This document shows, one piece after another, positions 1-7,951 of a stretch of DNA of 20,976 nt (the stretch's first letter is position 1; each line of letters opens with the position of its first letter). The stretch comes from an uncultured Roseateles sp. (lineage in GTDB: Bacteria > Pseudomonadota > Gammaproteobacteria > Burkholderiales > Burkholderiaceae). The translations under genes were made by a program, and so were the position numbers. Under the pieces are notes generated by a model, which was not told where the DNA came from, searched no databases, and saw only the letters and a program-made list of their open reading frames with translations. The DNA is taken from positions 1-20,976 of the forward strand of contig CAMLKW010000056.1 of assembly GCA_946480605.1 (NCBI GenBank), written 5' to 3'.

Positions 1-192
1 CACCGGCAGGTAGGGCCTGGCCGGCAGCCGGCTGAACAGGTACATCAGGCAGTTGATGGGCGCCATGAAGGTGGAGTGGTCCATCAGCTGGCGGAAGAAG
101 CGCAGCCGCACCTTGCCGCGGAAGTGCACGTAGACGGTGCTGGCGATGAAGATCGCGACGATGGCGATCTTGAAGTAGGGGATGTCAGTCAT
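1..192 (-). CDS. lpxO: LpxO-like lipid A 2-hydroxylase, N-terminal part (cut by window edge)
   Basis: Only the first 64 codons are in the window; the gene continues past base 1. The protein begins MTDIPYFKIAIVAIFIASTV, a single N-terminal membrane anchor, and then has HFRGKVRLRFFRQLMDHSTF and a segment reading APINCLMYLFSRLPARPYLP. These match the start of the LpxO / aspartyl-asparaginyl beta-hydroxylase family as I know it; LpxO proteins are Fe(II)/2-oxoglutarate dioxygenases that 2-hydroxylate a secondary acyl chain of lipid A at the inner membrane. The catalytic iron-binding residues lie outside the window and cannot be checked. The ATG (190-192) overlaps the TGA of the upstream acyltransferase gene (189-191) as ATGA, implying translational coupling in one operon. 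A different hydroxylase substrate in the same family is possible. Confidence 0.8.
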   Translation of the reverse strand, partial: MTDIPYFKIAIVAIFIASTVYVHFRGKVRLRFFRQLMDHSTFMAPINCLMYLFSRLPARPYLPV

Positions 193-1052
193 TTGGCATA
201 GAAGTCGGCCTCGCCGGGCGGGCGCGACTTGAAGCGCTTGTGGAGCCAGAAGTACTGGTGCAATTGTCGGCGCGCCTGGGCTTCGATGACGGCATTCATG
301 CGCGTCGCGTCGGTGACGATGTCGTCGGTCGGAAAATCGGCCAGCGCCGGCTCGATGACGAGCGTGTAGCCATCGGCCTCGCGGCGCGGGTAGCAGGGCA
401 GCACGGCCGCCTTCGTCACCGCGGCCATGCGCGACAGGCCGCCGATGGTGGCGGCCGGCACGCCGAAGAAGGGCACGAAGACGGAGTCGCGGGCGCCGAA
501 GTCCTGGTCGGGCAGGTAGTAGAGGCGATAGCCGTCCTTCAGCGCCCGCAGTGTGGGCCGCGTGCCCTGCTGGCGGGCGAAGATGATGCCGGTGCCGAAG
601 CGCAGCCGCTTGGCGCGGAAGAAGGCGTCCAGCCACGGATCCTTCTGCACCGAGTAGATGCTGACCACCGGCGTCTCCAGCGAGATGCGCAGGCCCGCCA
701 GGTCCAGCCCGGTGAAGTGCGGCATCATCAGGATGACGTTGCGGCCGTCCAGCGCGCGCAGATGCTCCAGGCCTTCGATGCGCATCAGCCGCTTGAGCCG
801 CTCGGGCGACGCGAACCAGCAGTAGCCGTACTCGAGCAGCATCTGCACCATGGCCACGAAGTGCCGGCGCAGCAGCGCGCGGCGCGCGGCGGGCGTCCAG
901 TCCGGCAGCACCAGCTTCAGGTTCACTTCACCGATGTGCCGGCGCGACGACGGCACGGCCGCGATCAGGCTGCCGACCATCCAGCCCAGCGCCGTGATGG
1001 CGCGAAAAGGCAGCCAGCTCAGCAGCCAGACCAGACCCACGAGCAGTTTCAC
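189..1052 (-). CDS. lpxL: LpxL/HtrB-family lipid A acyltransferase
   Basis: This is a membrane-anchored acyltransferase of the LpxL/LpxM family, which adds a secondary acyl chain to Kdo2-lipid A from acyl-ACP. An N-terminal hydrophobic stretch (LLVGLVWLLSWLPF) is followed by the family HX4D catalytic motif in MPHFTGLDLAG (His and Asp five apart), a PDQDFG segment and a C-terminal HQYFWLHKRFKSRP segment typical of the family. I prefer the GTG start at 1052 (protein VKLLVGLVWLL..., 287 residues) because AGGTGG lies nine bases upstream and family members begin at this hydrophobic segment. The frame stays open to an ATG at 1190, but that 46-residue extension is low-complexity and not family-like. 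The stop overlaps the start of the lpxO-like gene (ATGA). Which acyl position or chain it uses cannot be told from sequence. Confidence 0.85.
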   Translation of the reverse strand: MKLLVGLVWLLSWLPFRAITALGWMVGSLIAAVPSSRRHIGEVNLKLVLPDWTPAARRALLRRHFVAMVQMLLEYGYCWFASPERLKRLMRIEGLEHLRALDGRNVILMMPHFTGLDLAGLRISLETPVVSIYSVQKDPWLDAFFRAKRLRFGTGIIFARQQGTRPTLRALKDGYRLYYLPDQDFGARDSVFVPFFGVPAATIGGLSRMAAVTKAAVLPCYPRREADGYTLVIEPALADFPTDDIVTDATRMNAVIEAQARRQLHQYFWLHKRFKSRPPGEADFYAK

Positions 1053-1250
1053 GCCCACGCGCCACCTACGGCAGTTCCCATCCACGACATCGTTCGTAAC
1101 CCTTTGTGCTGGGCCGGCATCGTAGTGGCTGCCTGGGCTGCCTGCTCGACCAGCGCCAGCGAGCGGGCCGGCAGCGGGGTTGGGTGACAAGGTGCCTGTT
1201 TCGCCGCAGGGACTGAAAACCAGGGTTCACCCCAATCTTTTGATGACCAC

Positions 1251-1264
1251 TGATACCGCTACCA
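1251..1264. promoter_or_regulatory. XylR-like LacI-family operator, GH43-1 site 1
   Basis: TGATACCGCTACCA is an imperfect dyad with central CG, matching the window consensus TGRTAnCGnTAYCA and close to the known Xanthomonas xylan operator TGGTAGCGCTAACA. It lies 37 bases upstream of the GH43-1 start in the 248-bp gap between lpxL and GH43-1, with a second site centred 20 bp downstream. Binding is inferred from recurrence before several genes of the locus. Confidence 0.65.
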
Positions 1265-1270
1265 TTGATT

Positions 1271-1284
1271 TGGTAGAACTATCA
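1271..1284. promoter_or_regulatory. XylR-like LacI-family operator, GH43-1 site 2
   Basis: TGGTAGAACTATCA keeps both outer arms of the consensus (TGRTAG and CTATCA) but has AA in place of the central CG. It starts exactly 20 bp, about two helical turns, after site 1 and only 16 bases before the GH43-1 start codon, where a bound repressor could block transcription. Confidence 0.5.
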
Positions 1285-1300
1285 GTCATTTGGAGACACC

Positions 1301-2938
1301 GTGAACATGAAGCCCTGGAGTAGCGTCGCCCTGGCGCTGTCCCTTTTCGTTGCTGCCGGGAGCGCCTGCGCGCAAGCCGCGCCGGCGCCCGGCATGCCGG
1401 CCAGCTTCGACAACCCCGTCGTCAGCGGCTTCGCCTCCGACCCCAGCGTGTGCCGATCCGGCGACGACTACTACCTGGTCACCAGCACCTTCGAGTACCT
1501 GCCGGGACTGCCGGTCTATCACAGCAAGGACCTGGTGCACTGGCGCCTGATCGGCAACGCGCTGTCGCGACCCGGCCAGCTGAACTTTGTCGGCCGCAAG
1601 AGCTCGCAGTCCATCTTCGCGCCCACCATCCGCTGCGAGCCGGGGCGTTTCTACATCGTGACCACCGACGTGGGCGGCATCGGCAACTTCTACCTGACCG
1701 CCACCGATCCGGCCGGCGAATGGTCCGACCCCGTGCGGCTGCCCGAGTCGGAGTTCGGCATGGACCCGTCGTTCTTCTTTGACGACGACGGCACCGTCTA
1801 CTACACGCGCCACGGGGGCGGCCGCAACGGCGGCGTCTACCAGGCGCGGGTGGACCTCAAGGCCGGCAAGCTGCTGGAGAAGCCGCGGCTGATCTGGAGC
1901 GGCATGGGCGGCATCTGGCCTGAAGGCCCGCACCTGTACAAGCGCAATGGCTGGTACTACGTGATGATTGCCGAGGGCGGCACGTCCTACGACCACCGCA
2001 TCACGATGGCCCGCTCCCGCTCGCCCTGGGGGCCGTTCGAGCCGCATCCGAACAACCCGGTGCTGACCCACCGCAACCTGCCCGACAGCCCCTTCCAGGC
2101 GCTGGGCCATGCGGACCTGGTCATGACGCCCAAGGGCGACTGGTGGGCGACGCTGCTGGCCATCCGCCCGCAGCAGGCTGCCGGCGGCCGCCACCACCAC
2201 ATCGGCCGCGAGACGCTGCTGGCGCCGGTGCGCTGGCGCGACGACGACTGGCCCGACTTCGGCCAGGACGGCGCCCTCGTGCAGCCGCAGCCCACCACCG
2301 GCCTGCCGGCCTGGGCGCCCTGGCCCGCAGCGCCGGTGCGGGAAACCTTTGCCGCGGACAAGCGGCTGCCGTTGCACTGGACCTTCCTGCGCACCTATGC
2401 CGAGGGGCTGTGGTCGCTGAGTGCGCGTCCGGGCCAGTTGCGGCTGACCGGTTCCCGCACGGGGCTGGACGAGATCGGCACGCCAACCTTCATCAGCCGG
2501 CGCCAGGAGCGGTTGAACCAGCGCATCGCGACGCAGCTGGACTTCAAGCCCGCTGCCAGTGGCGATGCGGCCGGACTGGCCCTGCGCATGAACGAATCGC
2601 ACCATGCGCTGCTGCGGGTCACCGGAGGTGACGAGCGCCGCGTGGAGTGCCTGCAGCAGTTGGGTGGCAAGGCCCGCGTGCTGGCTTCGGCGCCCGTGCC
2701 GGCTGCGGCCCTGCAGCTGCAGGTGCTGGCCGATCCACGCCGCTACGCGCTGGCCTGGCGCGCCGCAGACAAGGGCGGGAAGTGGCAGGTCTTGTGCAGC
2801 ATCCCCACGCATGAGCTGTCCACCGAGACGTCCACGGGCTTCACCGGTGTCTATATGGGCATGTACGCCCACAGCACGTCGGACCGGGCGGCGACGGCGG
2901 ACTTCGGCTGGGTGGAGTTCGAGGCACTGGGCCCCTGA
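1301..2938 (+). CDS. Secreted glycoside hydrolase family 43 (beta-xylosidase/arabinofuranosidase type), GH43-1
   Basis: A 545-residue protein with a signal peptide (hydrophobic VALALSLFVAAGS, likely cut after ACA near residue 24), so periplasmic or exported. The five-bladed propeller domain (about 36-330) shows the three GH43 carboxylates: general base Asp47 in FASDPS, pKa-modulating Asp155 in GMDPSFFFDDDG, and proton donor Glu208 in WPEGPHLYKRNGWYYV. A C-terminal beta-sandwich domain (about 345-545, GH43 C2/concanavalin-like) follows, as in beta-xylosidases. Family activity is removal of xylose or arabinose from xylo-oligosaccharides; which one is not decidable here. The GTG at 1301 is chosen because GGAG sits five bases upstream; an in-frame ATG at 1307 is possible. 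Two LacI-type operators lie at 1251-1284, and the TonB receptor gene follows in the same direction after 199 bp with its own operators. Confidence 0.88.
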   Translation: MNMKPWSSVALALSLFVAAGSACAQAAPAPGMPASFDNPVVSGFASDPSVCRSGDDYYLVTSTFEYLPGLPVYHSKDLVHWRLIGNALSRPGQLNFVGRKSSQSIFAPTIRCEPGRFYIVTTDVGGIGNFYLTATDPAGEWSDPVRLPESEFGMDPSFFFDDDGTVYYTRHGGGRNGGVYQARVDLKAGKLLEKPRLIWSGMGGIWPEGPHLYKRNGWYYVMIAEGGTSYDHRITMARSRSPWGPFEPHPNNPVLTHRNLPDSPFQALGHADLVMTPKGDWWATLLAIRPQQAAGGRHHHIGRETLLAPVRWRDDDWPDFGQDGALVQPQPTTGLPAWAPWPAAPVRETFAADKRLPLHWTFLRTYAEGLWSLSARPGQLRLTGSRTGLDEIGTPTFISRRQERLNQRIATQLDFKPAASGDAAGLALRMNESHHALLRVTGGDERRVECLQQLGGKARVLASAPVPAAALQLQVLADPRRYALAWRAADKGGKWQVLCSIPTHELSTETSTGFTGVYMGMYAHSTSDRAATADFGWVEFEALGP

Positions 2939-2947
2939 GCAGTCGCG

Positions 2948-2964
2948 GCGGGCTTGGTGCCCGC
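2948..2964 (+). other. GC-rich hairpin after GH43-1
   Basis: GCGGGC and GCCCGC pair around a five-base loop ten bases after the GH43-1 stop. A second small dyad (TCCCGA/TCGGGA) lies at 2976-2988. Neither has a U-tract, so these are not convincing intrinsic terminators; they may stabilise the 3' end of the GH43-1 message or weakly reduce read-through toward the receptor gene. Confidence 0.35.
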
Positions 2965-3002
2965 GCAACACTCGCTCCCGAATCGGGAAAACGATAGGTC
3001 AG

Positions 3003-3016
3003 TGATAGCGGTAGCA
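3003..3016. promoter_or_regulatory. XylR-like LacI-family operator, receptor site 1
   Basis: TGATAGCGGTAGCA matches the consensus TGRTAnCGnTAYCA at all but one defined position, including the central CG. It lies 122 bases before the TTG start of the TonB-dependent receptor. A second, stronger-arm site begins 27 bases downstream. Confidence 0.6.
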
Positions 3017-3026
3017 GACTAGACTG

Positions 3027-3050
3027 AAATGATTGCGTTACCAATCATTT
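3027..3050. promoter_or_regulatory. XylR-like operator inside an 8-bp inverted repeat, receptor site 2
   Basis: TGATTGCGTTACCA (3030-3043) fits the operator consensus with one change. It is embedded in a separate perfect inverted repeat, AAATGATT (3027-3034) and AATCATTT (3043-3050), separated by eight bases. A weaker half-match with conserved ends, TGGTTAACCTACCA, follows at 3050-3063, again 20 bp on. No convincing -35/-10 pair was identified around these sites. Confidence 0.6.
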
Positions 3051-3137
3051 GGTTAACCTACCAGTAGAAATCGGCAACCGTACTTGCGGTTCGCCATCAG
3101 CACCGGGCCCGCACGGGGCCAATAACAGGAGACGAGA

Positions 3138-6100
3138 TTGAACGCTTATTCGAAGGGCGCAGGGCAGCGCCGCATGGCCGTGGCACGTGATGTGTTCGCA
3201 ACCACGATGCTGGCCAGCATGATCGCCGGCGCCTACGCGCAGGGCGCGACGCCTCCCGCGAGCGCCGCCTCGGCGGCGGCCGCCAAGGGCAACACGCTGG
3301 ACACGGTGACCGTGACCGGCTACCGCAGTTCGCTGGCGAACGCTGCCCGTGAAAAGCGCGACGACATCGGCCTGAGCGAGACCGTGTTCGCCGAGGACAT
3401 CGGCAAGTTCCCCGACTCCAGCATCGCCGACTCACTGTCGCGCGTGCCCGGCGTTCGCGTCAACCGCGCCACCATCGACGGCGAAGGCCTGAACATCTCC
3501 ATCCGCGGCATGGGCGCCAACTTCACGCGCGTGCTGCTGAACGGCGCCCCGATCGCCTCTGCCTCGGCCGGCCACTGGGGCGGCACGATCAGCGCGAACC
3601 GCGAAGTCGACATGGACTTCCTGCCGTCCGAGCTGTTCCGCAGCGCCACGGTCTACAAGAGCCAGCGTGCCAGCGTGCTGGAGGGCGGCATCGCCGGCAC
3701 CGTCGACATGCGCAGCGTGCGCCCGTTCGACAAGCAGGGTTTCCGCTCGGCCTTCACGCTCAGTGGCAACTACCGCGACCAGGTCGGCAAGTGGAGCGAC
3801 ACCGGCTCGGCGCTGGTCAGCAATACCTGGCGCAACAACACGCTGGGCGACTTCGGCGTGCTGGTCGGTGCGGCCTGGGGCAACACCAACTACAAGACCA
3901 CCGGCTTCCAGACGGTGGACATGCGCAACTTCCAGCTGAAGTCCTTCCAGGCGCTGGCCAGCGACAGCCCCAACAACACCGGCGGCGGCTCGCAATCCAC
4001 GCCGGACACGGTGCCGTCCGGCCTGGCGCTCGACGCGCTGCCGGCCTACGCCCGCACCATCCTCGGCACGCCCGGCGCGCAGATCAACCGCGACATGCTG
4101 CTGGCGCTGAACCCGGGTGCCAACATCAAGCAGATCGACAACGCGCTGATGGGCCGACTTGGCCGTCACCTGAGCTACGAAGGCGAGCGCGAGCGCGCCA
4201 GCGGCATCGTCAGCCTGCAGTGGCGCCCCAACGAGAAGTGGGACATCTACCTGGACATGATCGGCGCCGAGAAGTCCAACAAGATGGTCTACAACGCCAT
4301 GAACGCCGGTACGCGCGCCAACACGCCCATCCCCATCGGCATGGAGTTCGACCGCAGCGACTGCACCAACGGCTGCGTGCTGAACAAGGCCACCTTCGCC
4401 AACACCTTCTGGTCGCTGGAGTTCCGGCCCATGGAGGAGAAAACCAAGTTCTGGAGCTTCAACCCAGGCTTCGAACTGCGCCCCAACGATGACTGGACCA
4501 TCGACGCGCACTTCAACATGACCTACAGCGACTTCTACCGTGACATGCCCACGGTGCTGCTCGCCACGCGCTCACCCAACTCCGTCATCACCTACGACAA
4601 CTCGCGTCCGGGCGAACTGCCGCGCTACTCCAGCAACCTGGACATCAACAACCCGGCCAACTTCGGCTGGTATCAGGCCGGTCAGGGCCTGTCGGGCCTG
4701 CGCATGGACCTGTACGACCGTCGCAACACCACCAACGGCTTCCGTGGCAACGTCAAGTGGGGTGACGAGACGTTCAACATCAAGGCTGGTGTGGCCTACG
4801 ACGACATCGAGCGCCGCTACCGCAGCTTCTCGGTGGCCGATGCGTGGATGAACGTGACCTGCGGCGGCAACATGAACTACCGCTTCTTCCAGCCCAACAC
4901 CCAGCTGCAGTCGCCCGGCTGCGATGGCCGCACGACCACGGGCGCGCTGCCGGCCACCGCCTATCCGGGCTTCGGCCAGGGCGTGTCGGCGGGCGTCACG
5001 ACGCCGCTGGCCTACCTGGGCTCGGTCATCCCGAACTCGCGCGTGCCCGAGTACGCGATGGCGTCCAGCCAGGGCTTCATCACGGTCAACTGGGACAAGT
5101 TCGCCAAGGACACCGACTACCAGTACTTCCGCGACAACATCTACCGCGGCTTCGGCAACGGCAGCGGTGGCTACATCCGCGAAGAGGTCTACGGCGCCTA
5201 TGCCGAGGTCACCGGCATCCTGAAGCCGTTTGGTCGCACGCTGCGCTACAACGCCGGCCTGCGCTTTGCGGAAACGCAGCAGACCATCGGTGAAGTCATC
5301 ACCCAGGCGGACCCGCGCAACGCCGCCCTCGGCAACCTCAACGGCGCCCGCTACGACGACCTGTCGCTCTGGAATTACGAGTCCACGACCTACACCAACC
5401 TGATGCCGTCGGCCTCGCTGGCCTACAACCTGATGCCCAACCTGATCGCGCGGGCTTCGTTCTCCAAGTCGATGACGCGCGCCAACCCGGCCGACCTGCG
5501 CCAGACGCGCCTGACCATCGGCGACCAGGGTGCTCGCCAGGGCAATGTGACCAATCCGAACCTGACGCCGTTCAAGGCCAACAACTTTGACCTGGCGTTG
5601 GAGTACTACATGAGTCGCGAGGCCTACGTGGCGCTCAGCGCGTTCGGCAAGGACCTGATCGGCCGCCCGGGCAACCGCATCGTTGGCTACACGCTGGCCC
5701 AGCTGGATGCGCTGTACGGCACCATCGGTCTGACCGACGCGCAGCTGCAGTCCGTCACGGCCAGCGGCGGTCGCGATCAGCACCGGGTGGAGATCACCGA
5801 GCCCTACAACATCAGCACCAAGCTGAAGGTGCGCGGCGCCGAGCTCACCTGGCAGCAGCCGCTGGACTTCCTGCCGGTCAAGGGGTTCGGCCTCACCGCC
5901 AACTACACCTACACCAAGCAGACCGACGAGCTGCCCAATGCGCTGCCGGTGGCCGGCGTGCCGCCGCGCACCAACAACCTGACGCTGTACTACGAGCGCA
6001 ACGGCTACAGCTTCCGCGTGTCGCGTCAGCATCAGTCGGAGCACATCGTGAACGCCAGCGTGGGCCTGTCCACGCCCGGCGCCTACATGTGGACGACGGC

Positions 6101-6296
6101 GCGCACGCAGTACGACGCCTCGGCCGGCATCAACTTCAAGCACGCCTTCGGCTTCAAGTACGACACCAGCCTGAACCTCAGCGTCTGGAACGCGACCGAC
6201 GCCATCAGCCGTACCTTCGTGCAGTTCCCCGGCGCCGTGTTCGACGAGTACAAGCCGGGCCCGAGCTACAACCTGTCGTTGCGCGCTGCGTTCTGA
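3138..6296 (+). CDS. TonB-dependent outer-membrane receptor (Xanthomonas/Caulobacter carbohydrate type)
   Basis: A 1052-residue outer-membrane transporter. A signal peptide (cut likely after AYA near residue 34) precedes a TonB-box-like LDTVTVT at 54-60, then the plug domain with FAEDIGKFPDSSIADSLSRV (84-103), SIRGMG and RVLLNG; the rest is a large beta-barrel ending in the aromatic residue expected for outer-membrane insertion (LSLRAAF). This is the pattern of the TonB-Xanth-Caul family, which imports plant oligosaccharides in Proteobacteria; no SusD partner is present, as usual for that group. The TTG start at 3138 is supported by AGGAG six bases upstream; an internal ATG at 3174 would still keep a signal sequence. 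Neighbouring GH43 genes and shared operators suggest xylo- or arabinoxylo-oligosaccharide uptake. The substrate is inference. Confidence 0.9.
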   Translation: MNAYSKGAGQRRMAVARDVFATTMLASMIAGAYAQGATPPASAASAAAAKGNTLDTVTVTGYRSSLANAAREKRDDIGLSETVFAEDIGKFPDSSIADSLSRVPGVRVNRATIDGEGLNISIRGMGANFTRVLLNGAPIASASAGHWGGTISANREVDMDFLPSELFRSATVYKSQRASVLEGGIAGTVDMRSVRPFDKQGFRSAFTLSGNYRDQVGKWSDTGSALVSNTWRNNTLGDFGVLVGAAWGNTNYKTTGFQTVDMRNFQLKSFQALASDSPNNTGGGSQSTPDTVPSGLALDALPAYARTILGTPGAQINRDMLLALNPGANIKQIDNALMGRLGRHLSYEGERERASGIVSLQWRPNEKWDIYLDMIGAEKSNKMVYNAMNAGTRANTPIPIGMEFDRSDCTNGCVLNKATFANTFWSLEFRPMEEKTKFWSFNPGFELRPNDDWTIDAHFNMTYSDFYRDMPTVLLATRSPNSVITYDNSRPGELPRYSSNLDINNPANFGWYQAGQGLSGLRMDLYDRRNTTNGFRGNVKWGDETFNIKAGVAYDDIERRYRSFSVADAWMNVTCGGNMNYRFFQPNTQLQSPGCDGRTTTGALPATAYPGFGQGVSAGVTTPLAYLGSVIPNSRVPEYAMASSQGFITVNWDKFAKDTDYQYFRDNIYRGFGNGSGGYIREEVYGAYAEVTGILKPFGRTLRYNAGLRFAETQQTIGEVITQADPRNAALGNLNGARYDDLSLWNYESTTYTNLMPSASLAYNLMPNLIARASFSKSMTRANPADLRQTRLTIGDQGARQGNVTNPNLTPFKANNFDLALEYYMSREAYVALSAFGKDLIGRPGNRIVGYTLAQLDALYGTIGLTDAQLQSVTASGGRDQHRVEITEPYNISTKLKVRGAELTWQQPLDFLPVKGFGLTANYTYTKQTDELPNALPVAGVPPRTNNLTLYYERNGYSFRVSRQHQSEHIVNASVGLSTPGAYMWTTARTQYDASAGINFKHAFGFKYDTSLNLSVWNATDAISRTFVQFPGAVFDEYKPGPSYNLSLRAAF

Positions 6297-6337
6297 TGAC
6301 CCGCCCGAGGCTGCCCCAGGTGGCGGCCTCCCAAAAG

Positions 6338-6365
6338 AAACGCCCCGGCATGCCGGGGCGTTTTT
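6338..6365. terminator. Bidirectional intrinsic terminator between receptor and GH43-2
   Basis: AAACGCCCCGGCA and TGCCGGGGCGTTT form a perfect 13-bp palindrome, followed by a run of five T on the plus strand and preceded by A-rich sequence that serves as a U-tract on the minus strand. It sits in the 89-bp gap between two converging genes and can terminate both. Confidence 0.92.
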
Positions 6366-6385
6366 CATGGCGGGTTCCAGCGCGA

Positions 6386-7951
6386 TCAGCGCCGGTCGCT
6401 GAAGCGGAACCAGTCCACGTCCATCTGCCCGCCAGCGGCGCCGGGGTTGAAGCAGAACAGGGCGTACTGCGGCCCCTGGAAGGTGCCGGTGCGCCAGTCG
6501 TAGATCAGCGCGAACTCGTCGCCCAGCGCCTGCCAGCGGCCGTCCACCGACCACGACAGCCGTCCACGCTCGCGCGTGAAGTCCAGCTCCGTGCGCAGCA
6601 GCACGCGCGGGCCGGGCAGGGCGGTGCGGGCCGTGGGCAGCTCGGTTTGCGGCTGGCCGTCGCCCTGATCGACCTGGCCACCCATCTCCAGCTGCAGGCT
6701 GCCGTCGTCCAGCCGCGTTGCGGCGATGTGTGCGTTGACCTTGCCGATGACGCCGAAGCCGCAGCGGTCGCCGCGCGCCAGGCCTTGCAGGTCCAGCGCG
6801 ACATCGGCGCGGCTGTAGGGCCCCTGGCCCTTTTGCGTCAGCGTGTTGCGCGCACCCCAGAACGTGGCGGCGCGCGTGGCCTGCAGGCGCAGGAAGCCGG
6901 GGCGCTGCTGCAGCGACCAGCGCGCGTCGTCGGGGTTGTGGTTCCACGCCCATTGCAGGCCCAGTCGCGACGCATCGAACTCGTCGGATGTGGCCGGCTG
7001 CTGCGGCGCCTGGCCCTGCACAGGTTTGCGCGTGACGGCCGGCACGCGGCCGGGCGCTTCGGGCGTGCCCCAGACGGGCCAGTCGTCCTTCCAGAAGATG
7101 GGGCTGAAGTTGGTGATGCGGCCGATGGCCGGCTTGTCCTGCATGACGAAACCCCACCAGCGGCCGTCGGCCAGATCGACGATGGCCCCCTGGTGGCCGC
7201 CAGTCTCGGCGCTGTTGATGGACGGCACGGTCTCCCACGGCCCGTGCAGGTGGCGGGCACGCGAGATCGTCATCGCCAGCCGGCGCGGGATGGCGTTGAA
7301 CAGGTAGTACCAGTCACCGCGACGAACCAGCTTGGAGCCCTCGGCGCCCTGGATGTAGTGGACCTTGCGCGCATCGGTCACCTGCGTCAGATCCTTGTTC
7401 AGCGACAGCAGCGTCACCGTGCCGTCGCTGCCTATGGCGGTCGCGATGTAGGCGCTGCCGTCGGCGTCGAAGAACAGGCCGGGGTCGAAGGCTGCGCGGT
7501 CCAGCGAGTGGCAGCGCCACGGGCCGGCCACGTCGGCGGCGCGGCAGATGCGCGTGTTCTGGCCCACCATTGTGAAAGCGATGAGGAACTCGCCGTTGTG
7601 GAAGCGCAGGCTGGGCGCGAACACGCCGCGCCGGTAGACGCTGCCGCCGTTCAGTTCGAAGGCCGGCCCGCCCTCCAGGCGCGGCAGCACGTGGCCGGCG
7701 ATGCGCCAGTTGACCAGGTCGCGCGAATGCAGGATGCGCAGACCCGGCGAGTTGGCAAAGGTGGTGGTGGCGAAGTAGAAGTCCTCGCCGACGCGGATGA
7801 CGTCGGGGTCGGGGTAGTCGGCGTTCAGCGGCGGGTTGGTGTAGCTGCCGTCGCCGTTGTCGGCCTGCCAGGCGAGGGCGGGCAGCGCGGTGACGGCGAG
7901 GCCGGCCGCGCACAGGGCGGTGGCCAGGCGGGTCGCCAGGGGCATGTTCAT
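6386..7951 (-). CDS. Secreted glycoside hydrolase family 43, GH43-2
   Basis: A 521-residue protein with a signal peptide (ATALCAAGLAVTALPALA, likely cut near residue 27). The propeller domain carries general base Asp48 in DYPDPDVIR, Asp156 in AFDPGLFFDADG, and proton donor Glu204 in GAEGSKLVRRGDWYYLF. The region after about 320 is a C-terminal beta-sandwich domain. The opening NPPLNADYPDPDVIRVG and SPGLRILHSRDLVNW resembles the GH43_12-type arabinofuranosidase/xylosidase group, and differs clearly from GH43-1, so the two are not recent duplicates. The ATG overlaps the stop of the upstream LacI-1 gene (ATGA, 7948-7951), so regulator and enzyme are translationally coupled. AAGGA eight bases before the ATG, inside LacI-1, supports this start; ATG at 7945 is an alternative. 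Exact activity is unresolved. Confidence 0.87.
   Translation of the reverse strand: MNMPLATRLATALCAAGLAVTALPALAWQADNGDGSYTNPPLNADYPDPDVIRVGEDFYFATTTFANSPGLRILHSRDLVNWRIAGHVLPRLEGGPAFELNGGSVYRRGVFAPSLRFHNGEFLIAFTMVGQNTRICRAADVAGPWRCHSLDRAAFDPGLFFDADGSAYIATAIGSDGTVTLLSLNKDLTQVTDARKVHYIQGAEGSKLVRRGDWYYLFNAIPRRLAMTISRARHLHGPWETVPSINSAETGGHQGAIVDLADGRWWGFVMQDKPAIGRITNFSPIFWKDDWPVWGTPEAPGRVPAVTRKPVQGQAPQQPATSDEFDASRLGLQWAWNHNPDDARWSLQQRPGFLRLQATRAATFWGARNTLTQKGQGPYSRADVALDLQGLARGDRCGFGVIGKVNAHIAATRLDDGSLQLEMGGQVDQGDGQPQTELPTARTALPGPRVLLRTELDFTRERGRLSWSVDGRWQALGDEFALIYDWRTGTFQGPQYALFCFNPGAAGGQMDVDWFRFSDRR

Noticed and set aside
1053..1190. 46-residue N-terminal extension of the LpxL-like protein
   Set aside because: Low-complexity Gly/Ala/Pro sequence absent from the family pattern, while GTG 1052 has a ribosome-binding site and a family-like N-terminus.
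1286..2971. Long open frame antisense to GH43-1 (561 residues)
   Set aside because: It is antisense to a gene with clear catalytic motifs, is low-complexity (Arg/Ala/Gly/Val rich) and has no recognisable domain; a high-GC artefact.
4572..7238. Long minus-strand open frame (888 residues) spanning the receptor end and GH43-2
   Set aside because: It crosses a strong terminator and overlaps two well-supported genes; its sequence has no domain-like pattern.
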